Source: a virus. From it: 26,819 nt of DNA. Both the position numbers and the translations under genes were made by a program. Within the stretch, counting starts at the first letter, position 1. The number at the start of each line of letters is the position of its first letter. This document shows, in pieces, positions 10,001-17,030 of this stretch. Location of the stretch: positions 1 to 26,819 of IMG/VR virus record IMGVR_UViG_3300021085_000177, one strand, 5' to 3'. The notes below the pieces were generated by a model, which was given only the letters and a program-made list of their open reading frames with translations, did not search any database and was not told the origin of the DNA.

Positions 10001-11705
10001 TCAACTCCCCACAATGGTATTTCCCAACCTAGCTTCTGTGTACGGTATAGACGCTACCGTTGGGGCGCTCAACAGTGCTACGGCAAGAGTAATGGCTAGG
10101 GGTAACAGGATAGACAGAGACTACGACGTTAAGCAAGTCAAAGTAACACGTAACGGTAAGGTTGCTATAGAGTTGCAAGTCACGCTGAAAGAAAGTAAGC
10201 GAAAGCAGTTAATATCCTCCGCTAAGAATCCCCTGTCTTTAGACGATACAGCGCAGGTTAAAAGAGATATAGAGGCGCTTGAACGAGACATACCCCTGAT
10301 AAAGCACGCTCTGGAGCAAGGGCTTATAGAGACTACAGTAGGTATGGATATATCTGCGGCGGTAGAGGCCAGTGGGGAGAAGAGAACTAAGAAGTGGACG
10401 AGCCTAGACTGGTGGGGAGAGACTTCGGCTATTATGTTTAACTCGGCTGAGAGGTTTAACCGGCAGTCTTCTTTACTTGCTAGTTACGACTTACTGTTAC
10501 AGCAGATGGATTCTAGTAAGCGAGTGTACAGTAAACTACAAGCTAAGTTTGTTGACGTGCCAAGTAATACAGAGGCTAAGAGAAAGTTTGCGGCAGAGGA
10601 AGCGGCGTACGTAACTCACGAATTAAATGGCGGCGCGACTCTGGAGACTACCCCCCGACTCATACGCGCTAACTTAGGACGCATTGCAGGTATGTACAAG
10701 AGTTTCGGTATGCGTATGTACACTACTATGATAAAGAGTCACTACGACCTAGTCGTTGGAGGCACCAAGGACATGCCGCGCCAAGAAAGGAACGAGATAA
10801 GGACGCAAGCATTAAAAGCTATAGTAGGCGTTAACCTGACCGCATTTGCTGTTGCCGGTGTGCAGGGTATGCCCTTGTTTGGGATCGTACAGTTCGTAAG
10901 GGACTTGTTTAAAGAAGACGATGAGGATATGACTAGGGCCGAACTACAGCACGCTCTGACAGCCGTCTTCGATGACATTCATTTGGGGCTTATGGCATAT
11001 AAAGGGCCACTGTCTTACTACTCAGGTGTAGACGTGTCTCAGCGTGTAGCCCTTACAAACTTGCTGTTTCAAGAGAACAGGTACAACCCAGAACCCACAG
11101 AAGAAGAACTTGTAGCTATGTTTACGGGTGGCCCTGCATGGAGCACTGTAAAGAGAATTATTAGAGGGATCGAAGACGTAAAAAAAGAGAATTATCAGCG
11201 AGCCATTGAAAATTTTCTACCTGCGGGTGTTACTAACCTGTATAGGGTAACTCCTGTAGGGCGATTTTATCAAGAGAGGGGTATGTATACCAAGACAACG
11301 CAAGGTAGGTCACGTGCTGCTATATACGAAGGACTAACCAATAAAGATTTGTTACTTAGTGGCGTAGGTTTTCCTCCTATGGGGTACGCATTACAGCAGG
11401 AAGTGAACGCTAGGGTAAGTAAAAAGGCGAGGGCCATAGGTAAGCAAAGAAAAGACCTAATGAGCGAGTATATCACGTCGTACATGATAGATGATTCGCA
11501 AAGACTAGATAAAATAATGCCAAAAATAATTGCTTTTAACGATAAAAACCCCACTGTCGTTATAACCCGAAGTAGTTTGGCTGAAGCCTTACTGCGTGAT
11601 GTACAGACGACTGCGAGTATGCAACGTGCGAACGGTTTATACGTAAACCCTAAACTCCTAAACTTGGTAGATGAGGCCGCGTTAGATGCGGTTTACCCTA
11701 GATAA
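4032..11705 (+). CDS. Giant polyvalent virion protein with metallopeptidase motif
   Basis: About 2,557 aa. I chose ATG 4032 over the in-frame GTG 4026 because a weak GTGAG lies at a workable distance only from the ATG. Regions in order: helical N-terminus; Pro/Thr repeats; Gly/Ala-rich hydrophobic stretch (about 178-235), possibly membrane-inserting; long acidic coiled-coil; TTTPAVE and KPKA repeats (792-838); Ala/Lys coiled coil; a metallopeptidase-like domain with HEITH at 1381-1385 and FVAEAF downstream (Glu1431 a possible third ligand); YFPLVREGKY at 1764; hydrophobic segments near 1970-1996 and 2266-2290; and a C-terminal region resembling LPD38-type domains. The layout matches the large polyvalent phage proteins thought to enter the host with the DNA, where such peptidases may self-process or attack host proteins. 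That role is inferred. A second gene lies within it in another frame at 6214-6405. Confidence 0.85.
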   Translation: MNQIDVLSAQIRRAKAANDFASVQVLEQELNRVYSEESSWLPDAINRANDAGDTASAGLLQQQLDSFNLSPSPTTPNTFAPSTLTPAPSTLTPAPNPRTPAQAFADRQPQSPDEAGLLENLLAGTAAGVVNLAETSALGLATLQEEEAELRSREFIQGVGDALTPDAGNPDDFSYKLGTGIGSVAGAIGVTLGTIYGAGALGASAVAAGLSGVAAGTLTTAFAGAGEASERARAFGASEDERNTAALKGFGVGTLEQVPILKMLRIPGVSEVFNKLDADTIGRVGSAVVAGTGEAAQEAGAAILQNLIAQGYDPDQVAIDAGVYEEGQVGGATGFFVQLVADQITGRRGKVRTGISSEQIDNIQAETQVDSEDRQLDLGLDTPETLDSPPTEEQVNELLDREVLVDEKTGDPYVIDDDGNREYYIDQKELAKLVNTDRRLTDAEERKVLKYAGWKRKVGADNSITFETETEMALSLSPELKAFLDKMRDRKTDAEVKIEAESDLGFIEDLSQEEQAALFEDMTFEEQEAFAARNVRKQEAAEAEARTLAEAREEGQITPREDDFIDQIDASETAEIQELVDDDAYAEIQAEEDIKAQERTRTADQRQELEQESELESITGRVEGRTLSDTARRREAILQEVIEQNPTTNYNSLGKAFQSALEAEGVTDSIITETEAGAIQKAVNFQLADRDTEAGRLAAEQAEDEKLTAADSDVAEMEALIPEKGAKRGLTTAVDTERGRDSVQDSPAVVAGGETLEGARDTAPTDVAGLDSPVESTSPARTGKGTKRGALTTTPAVETTTPAVETTTPAVETTTPAVKPKAKPKAKPKAKPKAKPKTDMQKKLEAVGFVPSSEDTTVAPTINPETGKFRFTGRTRFTVKPHAASGRDTSRANGLKNTPRKDKAPDGYDAGQKEAYNANTVVHKYLNQFDDLDSALDSAIYDVADPESVVYKKPNKKSGEVDPLAPNLESTGGENGQKVLDWATNNLSAETMRQVRARMVDTKARLKLAEEGIIKKGEAAAADAAMLAEREADARTQESLQEVGSAQEIADAEADAAEAQEILDTEGRVETTRAKTADKSARKKKEVSKRKSAQESADANFAKVINNNSLDYTSTNNKGLLTTTAKRNVERAESYANASSDPETNLKQLAEVLAVKRAEAKKAKAEARNKAKKDRQDAKKVSEAEANLDARKDVKPKPKTTKQEIIDAAVEKFTKVKGITREDVIAAYNLAMHDVPRSKRDAESKKFFADASPDLIKESARIYKIQKEFGYDFLELDVDVAATMDTDLSKDVIELLSKGDLPGAMQALARGTKNNRVKQVIKALSNVVDGVKVEVVNTGDLESIGYTPRTDDNVIAGVYDADSNTIFINSDNPLTVHTLLHEITHAATVATLNNPSDPNTKKIQKLYNDLVASGKIKQFDNITNIREFVAEAFSNPAFQLRLAELNSQGKDYTALQAFFDAVTNIVRRAYGAVKRAGSKVSGIGGDVNVEFSGSALTAVDQTILTMLSTDSNFRGMDKLAAMETQSAVRDFTGEDKWRPATSPLAKAIFRGLERKSSSSSQRLATLREFFFKGVDMAKQPTQLALGALDLQTLGDVARNTGFGQLGYDLYRAISAQRVQIGLGQKSVESVLVKFRDWANSVDSKVVDSFNTLIYSTKFGATIYGVDPELSKVDARTRYEGKEAGDGRDLFDVWLDQREHWDNIGERGQAEFRRQRKLYKGQFDDLLDVVFGQIDSTSGDNKELAAKMKDRIARELAGKGALDVYFPLVREGKYKVAYSVKVDGKEQPVFLMFQTKGEQEAAALNAAKDAIGGVEGVRTYDADMDIKQFNKTAPSGSLVADILQLLRANDISPDIQTSVMNMFINTLPETAFAKSLQGRNNVYGFEPNAALGLEKKGYSLAAQIAKIRSAAKISALKEKIIEAAGDPKSIDPKWKSTALRNYTRNELLDRADFALSGSPNNMFEKGAKIANQIAFIYTIGFNASSALVNLAQLPTMVFPNLASVYGIDATVGALNSATARVMARGNRIDRDYDVKQVKVTRNGKVAIELQVTLKESKRKQLISSAKNPLSLDDTAQVKRDIEALERDIPLIKHALEQGLIETTVGMDISAAVEASGEKRTKKWTSLDWWGETSAIMFNSAERFNRQSSLLASYDLLLQQMDSSKRVYSKLQAKFVDVPSNTEAKRKFAAEEAAYVTHELNGGATLETTPRLIRANLGRIAGMYKSFGMRMYTTMIKSHYDLVVGGTKDMPRQERNEIRTQALKAIVGVNLTAFAVAGVQGMPLFGIVQFVRDLFKEDDEDMTRAELQHALTAVFDDIHLGLMAYKGPLSYYSGVDVSQRVALTNLLFQENRYNPEPTEEELVAMFTGGPAWSTVKRIIRGIEDVKKENYQRAIENFLPAGVTNLYRVTPVGRFYQERGMYTKTTQGRSRAAIYEGLTNKDLLLSGVGFPPMGYALQQEVNARVSKKARAIGKQRKDLMSEYITSYMIDDSQRLDKIMPKIIAFNDKNPTVVITRSSLAEALLRDVQTTASMQRANGLYVNPKLLNLVDEAALDAVYPR
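4269..4310 (+). repeat. 21-bp repeat encoding APSTLTP
   Basis: Two copies (4269-4289 and 4290-4310) of a 21-bp unit differing at one base, with a degenerate third copy following. They encode a Pro/Thr/Ser linker near the N-terminus of the giant protein. Confidence 0.8.
6214..6405 (+). CDS. Small protein gene nested inside giant virion gene
   Basis: A 63-aa frame, shifted relative to the giant gene, starting with GTG 6214. It has a near-ideal Shine-Dalgarno, AAAGGAG (6201-6207), six bases upstream. The product (MDLLQQLTQKEVETAFKI..., with SWQGERPLKVPEIL, LQDWTALSKAL and LEQEKELSVVH) has the leucine spacing and mix of charged, hydrophobic and Trp residues of a real small helical protein. The giant protein's own frame here is low-complexity Gly/Thr/Ala/Asp linker. 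I have an unverified impression of similar stand-alone small proteins in marine phages near virion genes. The start and stop fall in two related copies of a KG[AT]KRG-coding motif exactly 180 bp apart. The function is unknown. It could be chance, but the ribosome site plus composition make it credible. Confidence 0.6.
   Translation: MDLLQQLTQKEVETAFKIVQQSWQGERPLKVPEILHQLTLQDWTALSKALALLEQEKELSVVH
6405..6545 (+). repeat. Tandem repeats encoding TTTPAVE and KPKA
   Basis: Four copies of a 21-bp unit (6405-6425, 6426-6446, 6447-6467 and a diverged fourth at 6468-6488) run into five copies of a 12-bp unit AAGCCGAAAGCA (6486-6545, the last slightly changed). They encode a Thr/Pro/Val/Glu linker and then a strongly basic Lys/Pro/Ala linker. 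The array begins at the final base of the nested gene's stop codon. Confidence 0.9.
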
Positions 11706-11741
11706 AAAACCCCCTGTCGCCTCGGAAACGAGCAGGGGGTT
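11704..11741 (-). terminator. Rho-independent terminator of the minus-strand operon
   Basis: A 9-bp perfect stem, AACCCCCTG (11708-11716) with CAGGGGGTT (11733-11741), encloses a second stem CTCG/CGAG around a four-base loop, with TCGC bulged. In the minus-strand RNA the stem runs straight into six U residues (A-run 11704-11709 on the plus strand). On the plus strand no T-run follows, so it should end early transcripts best. It sits directly behind the giant gene's stop codon and may also block or protect the 3' end of the converging plus-strand message. Confidence 0.85.
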
Positions 11742-11797
11742 GAGAGGGGTATAACCATAGTGAGTCAGGGGAGATTCCCACTACGTCCCATATAGTA

Positions 11798-12007
11798 TCA
11801 TATAGTCCGCCAGATACGTATACCTAATTTGCCATTTTCTATGGCTATTTTTGTTTTAACTTGCCATTTCTTACGTTTAAACAGCTTTACGACCTGTTCC
11901 TTAGCTACTTGTGTGTTTAGACACGGGATAAACACAGATGCTCCCACGTGCATAGCGCCCCAGTTTGTTACGATTTTTATTCCGTCAGGGGATATGTCAT
12001 CTACCAT
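11798..12007 (-). CDS. Small unknown protein, last gene of early operon
   Basis: Sixty-nine residues from ATG 12007 (a GTG two codons earlier at 12013 is an alternative). It follows the primase-helicase stop by a few bases and has no clear Shine-Dalgarno, so it is probably translated by reinitiation. The sequence has a hydrophobic core (WGAMHVGASVFIPCL), a basic central patch (KLFKRKKWQVKTK) and a C-terminal strand-like end (IENGKLGIRIWRTI). The basic patch would fit nucleic-acid binding but that is a guess. I believe similar short proteins occur in marine phages, without known function. The operon terminator lies about 60 bp downstream. Confidence 0.65.
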   Translation of the reverse strand: MVDDISPDGIKIVTNWGAMHVGASVFIPCLNTQVAKEQVVKLFKRKKWQVKTKIAIENGKLGIRIWRTI

Positions 12008-12014
12008 TAACACG

Positions 12015-14825
12015 TTACTGTGTCTCTACATCTACCTTAGAGCAGTCCACAAACAACGCGTGCGTTAGAGGTAACACGGTAGTAGTACCTTTAGTAAGTC
12101 GCACCTTAGTGGTCTTAGCCCCAAAGCCATCTTTGAGTTCCTGTATAAACGATCCGTAGTTTATCTGCTGTCGCCCACACCATGCCTTCAGCGGTTTAGG
12201 TATTAGGTACGCACGTTTGAGGTCAGTCTCATACCTACCAACTAGCCGCACTTTAGGGTCTAGTTCGGGTATAACTAGGTCGTCCATGCCGTTGCCCTGA
12301 TTCTTGCGTAGGTCGTCACTACTCTTGATTTTAAGTATGCTACCCCAATGCTCGTGGATATAGTCGTTGAGGGTATCTGCCGCAGAAGAACCCATGTCAG
12401 CTACCGCATTTAAGTTCTCACGTAGTAACTTGATAACATACTTAAACAGCTTGTTAGTGTCGTAGTTAACTAGTCCTATCTTCTTAGCCACGAGTACACC
12501 TGTCAGGTTGTTTGCCGCACCTGCTGACCAGAATCGGTTCTCAGCGGTGAGTCCTGCCACTTCATCTATCTTTGCCTGCACGGAGTCGCGTAGCTTCTTT
12601 ACTTCTTCTAGGTTCTTCATAACGTACTGTATGTAAACCGTTCCGGCGTGGCCGTATATAGACACAGCGTTGCGTGCGTGAGCATCAGTAATGCTCTTAG
12701 TTCCCGCTTCTTTAAACAGCTTAACTGCCTTGGTCTCTAGCATACGTTGAGCCTCCGCCTTCGGCCCATTCTTGTACATGCTTATCTTTTCGATGATGCT
12801 AGTGTTACCTGTAGTGACAGCCTGTAGGCTCCAAGGCTTACCCCGTGCCCGTTCCGTATTTGCTCCACCGCCAGTCATGCGGTTCCTCTGCTTACCCCCA
12901 GTCAGTTGGTACACCATGTCTGATAGGTCGTCGCCTTTAGCGTTAGTCATCTCGTCAATGTACAGTGGCAGGTTATGGTACACTTCTCCACGTAGCATCC
13001 TAGAGTTCTGCGTATCGTTCTTATCCAGCACTAACTCTTCGGGGTTGCCCCATACAGATGCCCCTACGAACATAGCAGTAGTTTTACCAAGGCCACTCTC
13101 CTTACTATGCACGTGGAACCCCGAGCAAGCTACCGGACTAAGTGCCATAAGAGGTGATCCAAACGCGGACGCAACTATGTACTGATGTAGTTCAAACCCG
13201 TCACGGTCGTAGAAGTTAGCCATGTCGATCCACTCTTGCAAAGTACCCTTGGGTTCAAACGCATGGAACAAGCCCACCGTGGGGGTGGAAGGAGGATTGG
13301 CCTTTATACTATCTTCAAATATTTCTTGGTTGCCTACTACAAACGATGTGTACGAATCATCAGTCCATCCAAACTGCCTACGTGCTTCGTCTGCAACACT
13401 GGTAGCCTGTAACTCGTTTACCCAAGTAGTCATATAAGTCATAAGATCGTCCATCCTCGAAACAGCAACCCCGTTCATGGACATCTGCTTCCGTAATTCT
13501 TCTTTGGAGGTAACGGAGGTAAGCGGGATTGTGAACTCCCTCACTCCATCTTTAGGTAGGTGTAGCCTAACAACTACAGCTTCACCCATCTCCACGTCTT
13601 GTATACGCTTAACCACGTACAGGTCATTGTGGTACACGACCTTCTCGTCAGGGTCGCCCTCGGCATTGGTAGTCCGTATGTAAACACCACCGTTGGTTCC
13701 CCTAAAGAATGGTCTAGGGTACGCCGGAATAACGTAGGTAGTAGCAGGTGCAAAGGGGAGGTCTAACGCGGGTACTTCTACGATGTTGTCTGCCTCCGTT
13801 GCCTCCACCACGCTACTGCCTAACACTATAGGGGATTTTATCTTGCCCCAGTTAGGACAGTTCGGGCATACGTCAGGGTTAAACTCGTCAAAAGACGTAC
13901 ACTTGTATGGGCCTTTAATCAGTTCCATCTTCTCCCGTGTGTCTTCGGGAGTGTACCCCTCGTGCTTCTTAGATATGTTGTGAGCCGCAGATTCGGAGTC
14001 TACGCAGAACTTAGCGATAGACAGCCCCGCCCTCCACATGGGTTCACTGCAATTCTCTTGGTCTTTCCATATAGTTTTTATCTGGTCGCAACCAGTGCCG
14101 TTCATGGTCTTAGCTATGATGTCTTTAAACTTGTTTTGCTTGTTACCCATCAACGCATCCATGACAGCATTGCTACCGGACGGGGTCATTTTCTTGGGAA
14201 CTGGTATCAACCCCCCTCCCAATAGCGTAGAGAACTTGTCAAAGTCTACGTCATCAGGATGGTCATCTCCAAAGAACTCTACAGGTGATGGTGGATCGGT
14301 CTTGTAGTTGTGCGTAGTAGGTACACGCAGTACCCTAGCGGCATCGGCGGTGACAGCGGGGTCAGCCAGTAGTCCGTGTTCAGCACATAACTTCTTTAGA
14401 CGTTCTGCTACAGGTAGCCAGTCGTCCAACCCTATCGACTCCGATAGGAACCAATATGCGTGAACGCCACGGCCAGAGTTAACCAGTTTAGGTTTGGGTA
14501 GTGATAACGTCTTACAGAACCCCTGTAATGCTACAAGGGCTTTATCTTGATCTGGATAGTCTTTGGTAGCCCCGCAGTCGAGGTCTAAAAAGAAAGACTT
14601 GAGTTGGTGTACGTTGCCTACTTTACGTGAGTTTGATTCTTTAAATGTACTAAGTGCAAAATAAGAATCATATCCTTTGCTATCTAGGTCACGTGCGGCA
14701 TCAGCCATATCCCCTACGGAGGTGTAAAACTTCTGTACCCTCCTGTCATCTTTTGTACGGAAAGAGAATAGGCAGTAGTGCCCATCTTCCCCCAGTACCC
14801 TTCTTAAAAAGTCTTCTACTTGCAT
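12015..14825 (-). CDS. PrimPol-type primase fused to DUF927-like helicase
   Basis: A 936-aa replication protein. The N-terminus looks like an archaeo-eukaryotic primase/PrimPol domain: FFLDLDCG with Asp81 and Asp83 as metal ligands, SGRGVHAYW (117-125) with His122, and DAARVLRVPTTHNYK near 161-175. A cysteine-containing linker follows (Cys309, Cys320, Cys323, probably zinc-binding). The C-terminal half resembles DUF927-type SF3-like ATPases: Walker A SKESGLGKTT (574-583, Lys581), Walker B LPLYIDEM (619-626, Asp624/Glu625) and a sensor-like TTGNTS near 671-676. The fusion should unwind DNA and make primers at the fork for the family A polymerase encoded upstream. Its ATG is preceded by an AGGT ribosome site inside a hairpin (14830-14852). 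Confidence 0.88.
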   Translation of the reverse strand: MQVEDFLRRVLGEDGHYCLFSFRTKDDRRVQKFYTSVGDMADAARDLDSKGYDSYFALSTFKESNSRKVGNVHQLKSFFLDLDCGATKDYPDQDKALVALQGFCKTLSLPKPKLVNSGRGVHAYWFLSESIGLDDWLPVAERLKKLCAEHGLLADPAVTADAARVLRVPTTHNYKTDPPSPVEFFGDDHPDDVDFDKFSTLLGGGLIPVPKKMTPSGSNAVMDALMGNKQNKFKDIIAKTMNGTGCDQIKTIWKDQENCSEPMWRAGLSIAKFCVDSESAAHNISKKHEGYTPEDTREKMELIKGPYKCTSFDEFNPDVCPNCPNWGKIKSPIVLGSSVVEATEADNIVEVPALDLPFAPATTYVIPAYPRPFFRGTNGGVYIRTTNAEGDPDEKVVYHNDLYVVKRIQDVEMGEAVVVRLHLPKDGVREFTIPLTSVTSKEELRKQMSMNGVAVSRMDDLMTYMTTWVNELQATSVADEARRQFGWTDDSYTSFVVGNQEIFEDSIKANPPSTPTVGLFHAFEPKGTLQEWIDMANFYDRDGFELHQYIVASAFGSPLMALSPVACSGFHVHSKESGLGKTTAMFVGASVWGNPEELVLDKNDTQNSRMLRGEVYHNLPLYIDEMTNAKGDDLSDMVYQLTGGKQRNRMTGGGANTERARGKPWSLQAVTTGNTSIIEKISMYKNGPKAEAQRMLETKAVKLFKEAGTKSITDAHARNAVSIYGHAGTVYIQYVMKNLEEVKKLRDSVQAKIDEVAGLTAENRFWSAGAANNLTGVLVAKKIGLVNYDTNKLFKYVIKLLRENLNAVADMGSSAADTLNDYIHEHWGSILKIKSSDDLRKNQGNGMDDLVIPELDPKVRLVGRYETDLKRAYLIPKPLKAWCGRQQINYGSFIQELKDGFGAKTTKVRLTKGTTTVLPLTHALFVDCSKVDVETQ

Positions 14826-14829
14826 AATA

Positions 14830-14852
14830 AATACCTAAATCCGAGAGGTATT
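14830..14852 (-). promoter_or_regulatory. Leader hairpin covering the primase ribosome site
   Basis: AATACCT (14830-14836) and AGGTATT (14846-14852) form a 7-bp perfect inverted repeat with a 9-base loop. In the minus-strand RNA the 3' arm contains AGGT, the only Shine-Dalgarno-like element, just before the primase ATG. The stem could hold back translation or bind a repressor protein. The structure is read directly; the regulatory role is inferred. Confidence 0.4.
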
Positions 14853-14916
14853 GTAGCAGGGGCGCTTGCACGCCCTTTTCGGAATATGTCCTAGCTACAG
14901 TTCAGTATTGCAGGGA

Positions 14917-15639
14917 CTAGTCGTCCCAGTCGGCTACTATATCAGCCAGTGCATCGTCAGATGCTTTTGGTGCGGGTGCCTTCTTCTTAACTACCTTCTT
15001 AGGCTCCTCGACTTTTGCGGGTTCATCATCCCCAAACAACTCATCAGTTACTGCTTCCGCAGGGGCTTTAGCGGGGGCTTCAGCTATTTCAAACGGATTT
15101 TCTTCCGCAGAGAACTGGAACCCTCCCTCTACAGCACCGAACGGTGATGCGGCTTCCATAGGTACGTACTTGATAACCTGTACTGCACGTAGTCGTAGAG
15201 ATACACCTGCTTCGCGCATGTTGTACGGAGTAAACGTAACTGCTACATTGACTGTGCTACCTGTGGTAAGCATGAAGTCGTCTGGTAGTTTAACGCTTTT
15301 TGCATCGTACTGTACAGGTTTAAACGTAGCGTCTTTACCGTACGCCCCTTTCAGTGATGCTTTGTGCGTGTAAGTGCCATCTTCTTCTTTCTTAAAGGGC
15401 ATGTCGAACTTGTCAGGCCAGCCCTTTTCTTTCTTGGCTTCATACGCTTTAACCATTTCCACGAACAGAGCCTTGGCTTGGTCTTTAGTCATACGGAAGC
15501 GGGTTTCATACTTAGCGCCTTCGTCAAACGCGTCACACGGTACAGTGCGGTTCTCTGCGTTATCGAACTTGTAAGTCTTATTGATACGAGGCCATAGGGC
15601 TTCGACGTTTGAGATTACATATTGATTATTTGTAGCCAT
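14917..15639 (-). CDS. Single-stranded DNA-binding protein (DUF2815/gp2.5-like)
   Basis: A 240-aa protein. Residues about 1-185 contain strand-rich segments (YVISNVEALWPRINKTYKF, GSTVNVAVTFTPYNM, GVSLRLRAVQVIKYVPMEAASPFGAVEGGF) like phage DUF2815 proteins, which act as single-strand DNA-binding proteins. A disordered Pro/Ala/Lys linker follows, ending in the acidic tail DDALADIVADWDD, the hallmark by which SSBs such as T7 gp2.5 contact polymerase and helicase. The ATG has an AGGA ribosome site eight bases upstream. It lies between the four-cysteine protein and the primase-helicase, as expected for a replication-fork component. The SPFGAVEG peptide is shared with the upstream neighbour. Family assignment is from memory of sequence patterns. 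Confidence 0.72.
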   Translation of the reverse strand: MATNNQYVISNVEALWPRINKTYKFDNAENRTVPCDAFDEGAKYETRFRMTKDQAKALFVEMVKAYEAKKEKGWPDKFDMPFKKEEDGTYTHKASLKGAYGKDATFKPVQYDAKSVKLPDDFMLTTGSTVNVAVTFTPYNMREAGVSLRLRAVQVIKYVPMEAASPFGAVEGGFQFSAEENPFEIAEAPAKAPAEAVTDELFGDDEPAKVEEPKKVVKKKAPAPKASDDALADIVADWDD

Positions 15640-15657
15640 CTGATAAATCCTAATTAA

Positions 15658-16335
15658 TTAGTTTGCATTTAACTCGAAACCTTCCACCGCACTGAACGGA
15701 GACACAGGTTCACTTGTTATAGGGATAGACATAGTGATCGCCCGAATAGTATCTTCGTGGTCAATCATGGCCGAAACCCTCTCAAGTGTGTCTTCGTCTA
15801 AGCGGTCTACCGGCTTAAAGCAAAGTTTTGGTACTGTACTACCCTCATCAAAGTAAATCTTGGTGGTGATAGTAACTACAGGTGTGTCATGTTTAGCGAG
15901 TAACCGAGCATAGTTTTGCATACCCATGTCTCCGCTATTGGTACTGCCAAATATAGACGTGGCAGGTATCTGTAACTGATACACCTCTTCGGGGTTATCC
16001 CCAAATACAACTGCTAGTCGTTGAGAGAACCGACAAGCCCTACCCCCATACTGACCTGAACCTCTTATATTTTGAGGGCAGTCCATACAACGCATTGCTT
16101 GCCGTTGCTCTTGGGGTACATCTACTGAAGGTACCTGTGTGTCAGAAGACCAACACGTTGGTACCGCAACCCTATTGGGGTCATACGCATCGCCATAGTA
16201 AGCGCGAGATACTGGTGCGGCATTTACTATCACCACATCCATATAGCCTAAGTCCCTAGTAACTTCTTCGCCGTCAGCTATAACGTGAAACTTGCCACCA
16301 CGTATGCTGATTCGGCGTAGCCCGTTACCACTCAT
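15658..16335 (-). CDS. Four-cysteine phage protein next to SSB
   Basis: A 225-aa protein that I associate with a conserved marine and siphovirus-type hypothetical family. The N-terminus (RISIRGGKFHVIADGEEV) and VVIVNAAPVSRAYYG are strand-rich. Cys61 (PTCWSSDTQVPS), Cys83, Cys86 (CMDCPQNIRGSGQYGG) and Cys101 (ACRFSQRLAVV) form a plausible zinc site. The C-terminus has SPFSAVEGFELNAN, close to a peptide in the downstream SSB. The start overlaps the HTH gene's stop by one base (TGATG). Possible roles are ssDNA binding or a replication accessory factor, on context only; no catalytic motif is seen. Confidence 0.7.
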   Translation of the reverse strand: MSGNGLRRISIRGGKFHVIADGEEVTRDLGYMDVVIVNAAPVSRAYYGDAYDPNRVAVPTCWSSDTQVPSVDVPQEQRQAMRCMDCPQNIRGSGQYGGRACRFSQRLAVVFGDNPEEVYQLQIPATSIFGSTNSGDMGMQNYARLLAKHDTPVVTITTKIYFDEGSTVPKLCFKPVDRLDEDTLERVSAMIDHEDTIRAITMSIPITSEPVSPFSAVEGFELNAN

Positions 16336-16583
16336 CAGGCGTCTTCATCCAAGTCTAACTCTAACTGCTCATACATCATGTCGCCTTGGGGTGCTTCATC
16401 TACAACTACCGCAGGCTTACCCAAAAGTTCGGCTTCTAACTCCGGCAACTTAAACCGATAAGTAGAACCTACCTTTATATAGGTATCGCTTGGGATTTTA
16501 TTAGTGCGTATCCATGCACGTACAGTAGAGATAGACACTGCAAAGTGCTTCGCTACATCTTCGACTGGTACAAATGCCGCCAT
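16335..16583 (-). CDS. Excisionase/MerR-like HTH protein
   Basis: An 82-aa protein with a helix-turn-helix at residues about 7-31 (VEDVAKHFAVSISTVRAWIRTNKIP), followed by a small wing with TYIKVGSTYRFKLPELEAELLG, the pattern of HTH_17 excisionase or MerR-type domains. The C-terminal 20 residues are acidic (YEQLELDLDEDA). It has a good ribosome site, AAGGAG, six bases before the ATG, and overlaps the previous stop (TAATG). Likely a small DNA-binding regulator or architectural protein for replication; no integrase is visible nearby, so a true excisionase role is unsupported. Confidence 0.78.
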   Translation of the reverse strand: MAAFVPVEDVAKHFAVSISTVRAWIRTNKIPSDTYIKVGSTYRFKLPELEAELLGKPAVVVDEAPQGDMMYEQLELDLDEDA

Positions 16584-16981
16584 TATTTTCTCCTTACTGA
16601 GACTACATATTCTGAGTCTACGTTAAGACCTTTAGGTACAAGGTCGGGGTTCTCTTCTAGAAACTGCTTCATGTTCGTCTGGTTGAGTCGCTTATCAAGT
16701 AACTCGGGTGCTTCATGCTCCAAAACAAACTCGTGCATGTTGCTCCAATCACTAGTCCAATACCTAGTCTTGGCAGACCTATAAAACAATCCTGCTGAAG
16801 TCTTTACACTATCGACGCCCTGCTCCTTGCAGTATTCCAACAAGGCTTTCTTTACCTTGTCCATCTGCTCAGTCAGTTTGCCGTCTTCTTCTTTAAACGC
16901 CGCCGATAGTTCTGAACGCTTATCTTTGATCTTGAGATAAACCTTGGTTAACTGTTCAGCGGTAGACTTTACTTCACTCAT
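16583..16981 (-). CDS. Coiled-coil early protein of unknown function
   Basis: A 132-aa protein. ATG 16981 is preferred over the in-frame upstream start at 17011, because AAAGGAG (16988-16994) sits six bases before it and would otherwise be coding. Residues 1-55 form a charged coiled coil (LTKVYLKIKDKRSELSAAFK..., LTEQMDKVKKALLEYCKEQG). The second half is a compact domain with TSAGLFYRSAKTRYW, LDKRLNQTNMKQFLEENPDLVPKGLNV and a strand ending SEYVVSVRRK. I remember similar proteins in marine and Vibrio phages as conserved hypotheticals near replication genes. A Gam-like or DNA-end-associated role is conceivable from the coiled coil but unproven. Confidence 0.75.
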   Translation of the reverse strand: MSEVKSTAEQLTKVYLKIKDKRSELSAAFKEEDGKLTEQMDKVKKALLEYCKEQGVDSVKTSAGLFYRSAKTRYWTSDWSNMHEFVLEHEAPELLDKRLNQTNMKQFLEENPDLVPKGLNVDSEYVVSVRRK

Positions 16982-17030
16982 TATACGCTCCTTTACTAAC
17001 GGGACGTACACTTTATTGCCTTATTGTTAG

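Noticed and set aside
14859-14879. GC hairpin GGGCG/CGCCC followed by TTTT on the plus strand as a terminator
   Set aside because: The stem is only five pairs, the T-run is short, and no plus-strand gene ends here; minus-strand transcripts crossing it have no U-tract.
15650-15661. 12-bp palindrome CTAATTAATTAG as an operator
   Set aside because: Low-complexity A/T sequence formed by a stop codon and the SSB ribosome site; likely incidental.
16583-17011. Upstream start for the 132-aa coiled-coil gene
   Set aside because: The ten extra residues would be encoded by the AAAGGAG ribosome site of the better start at 16981.
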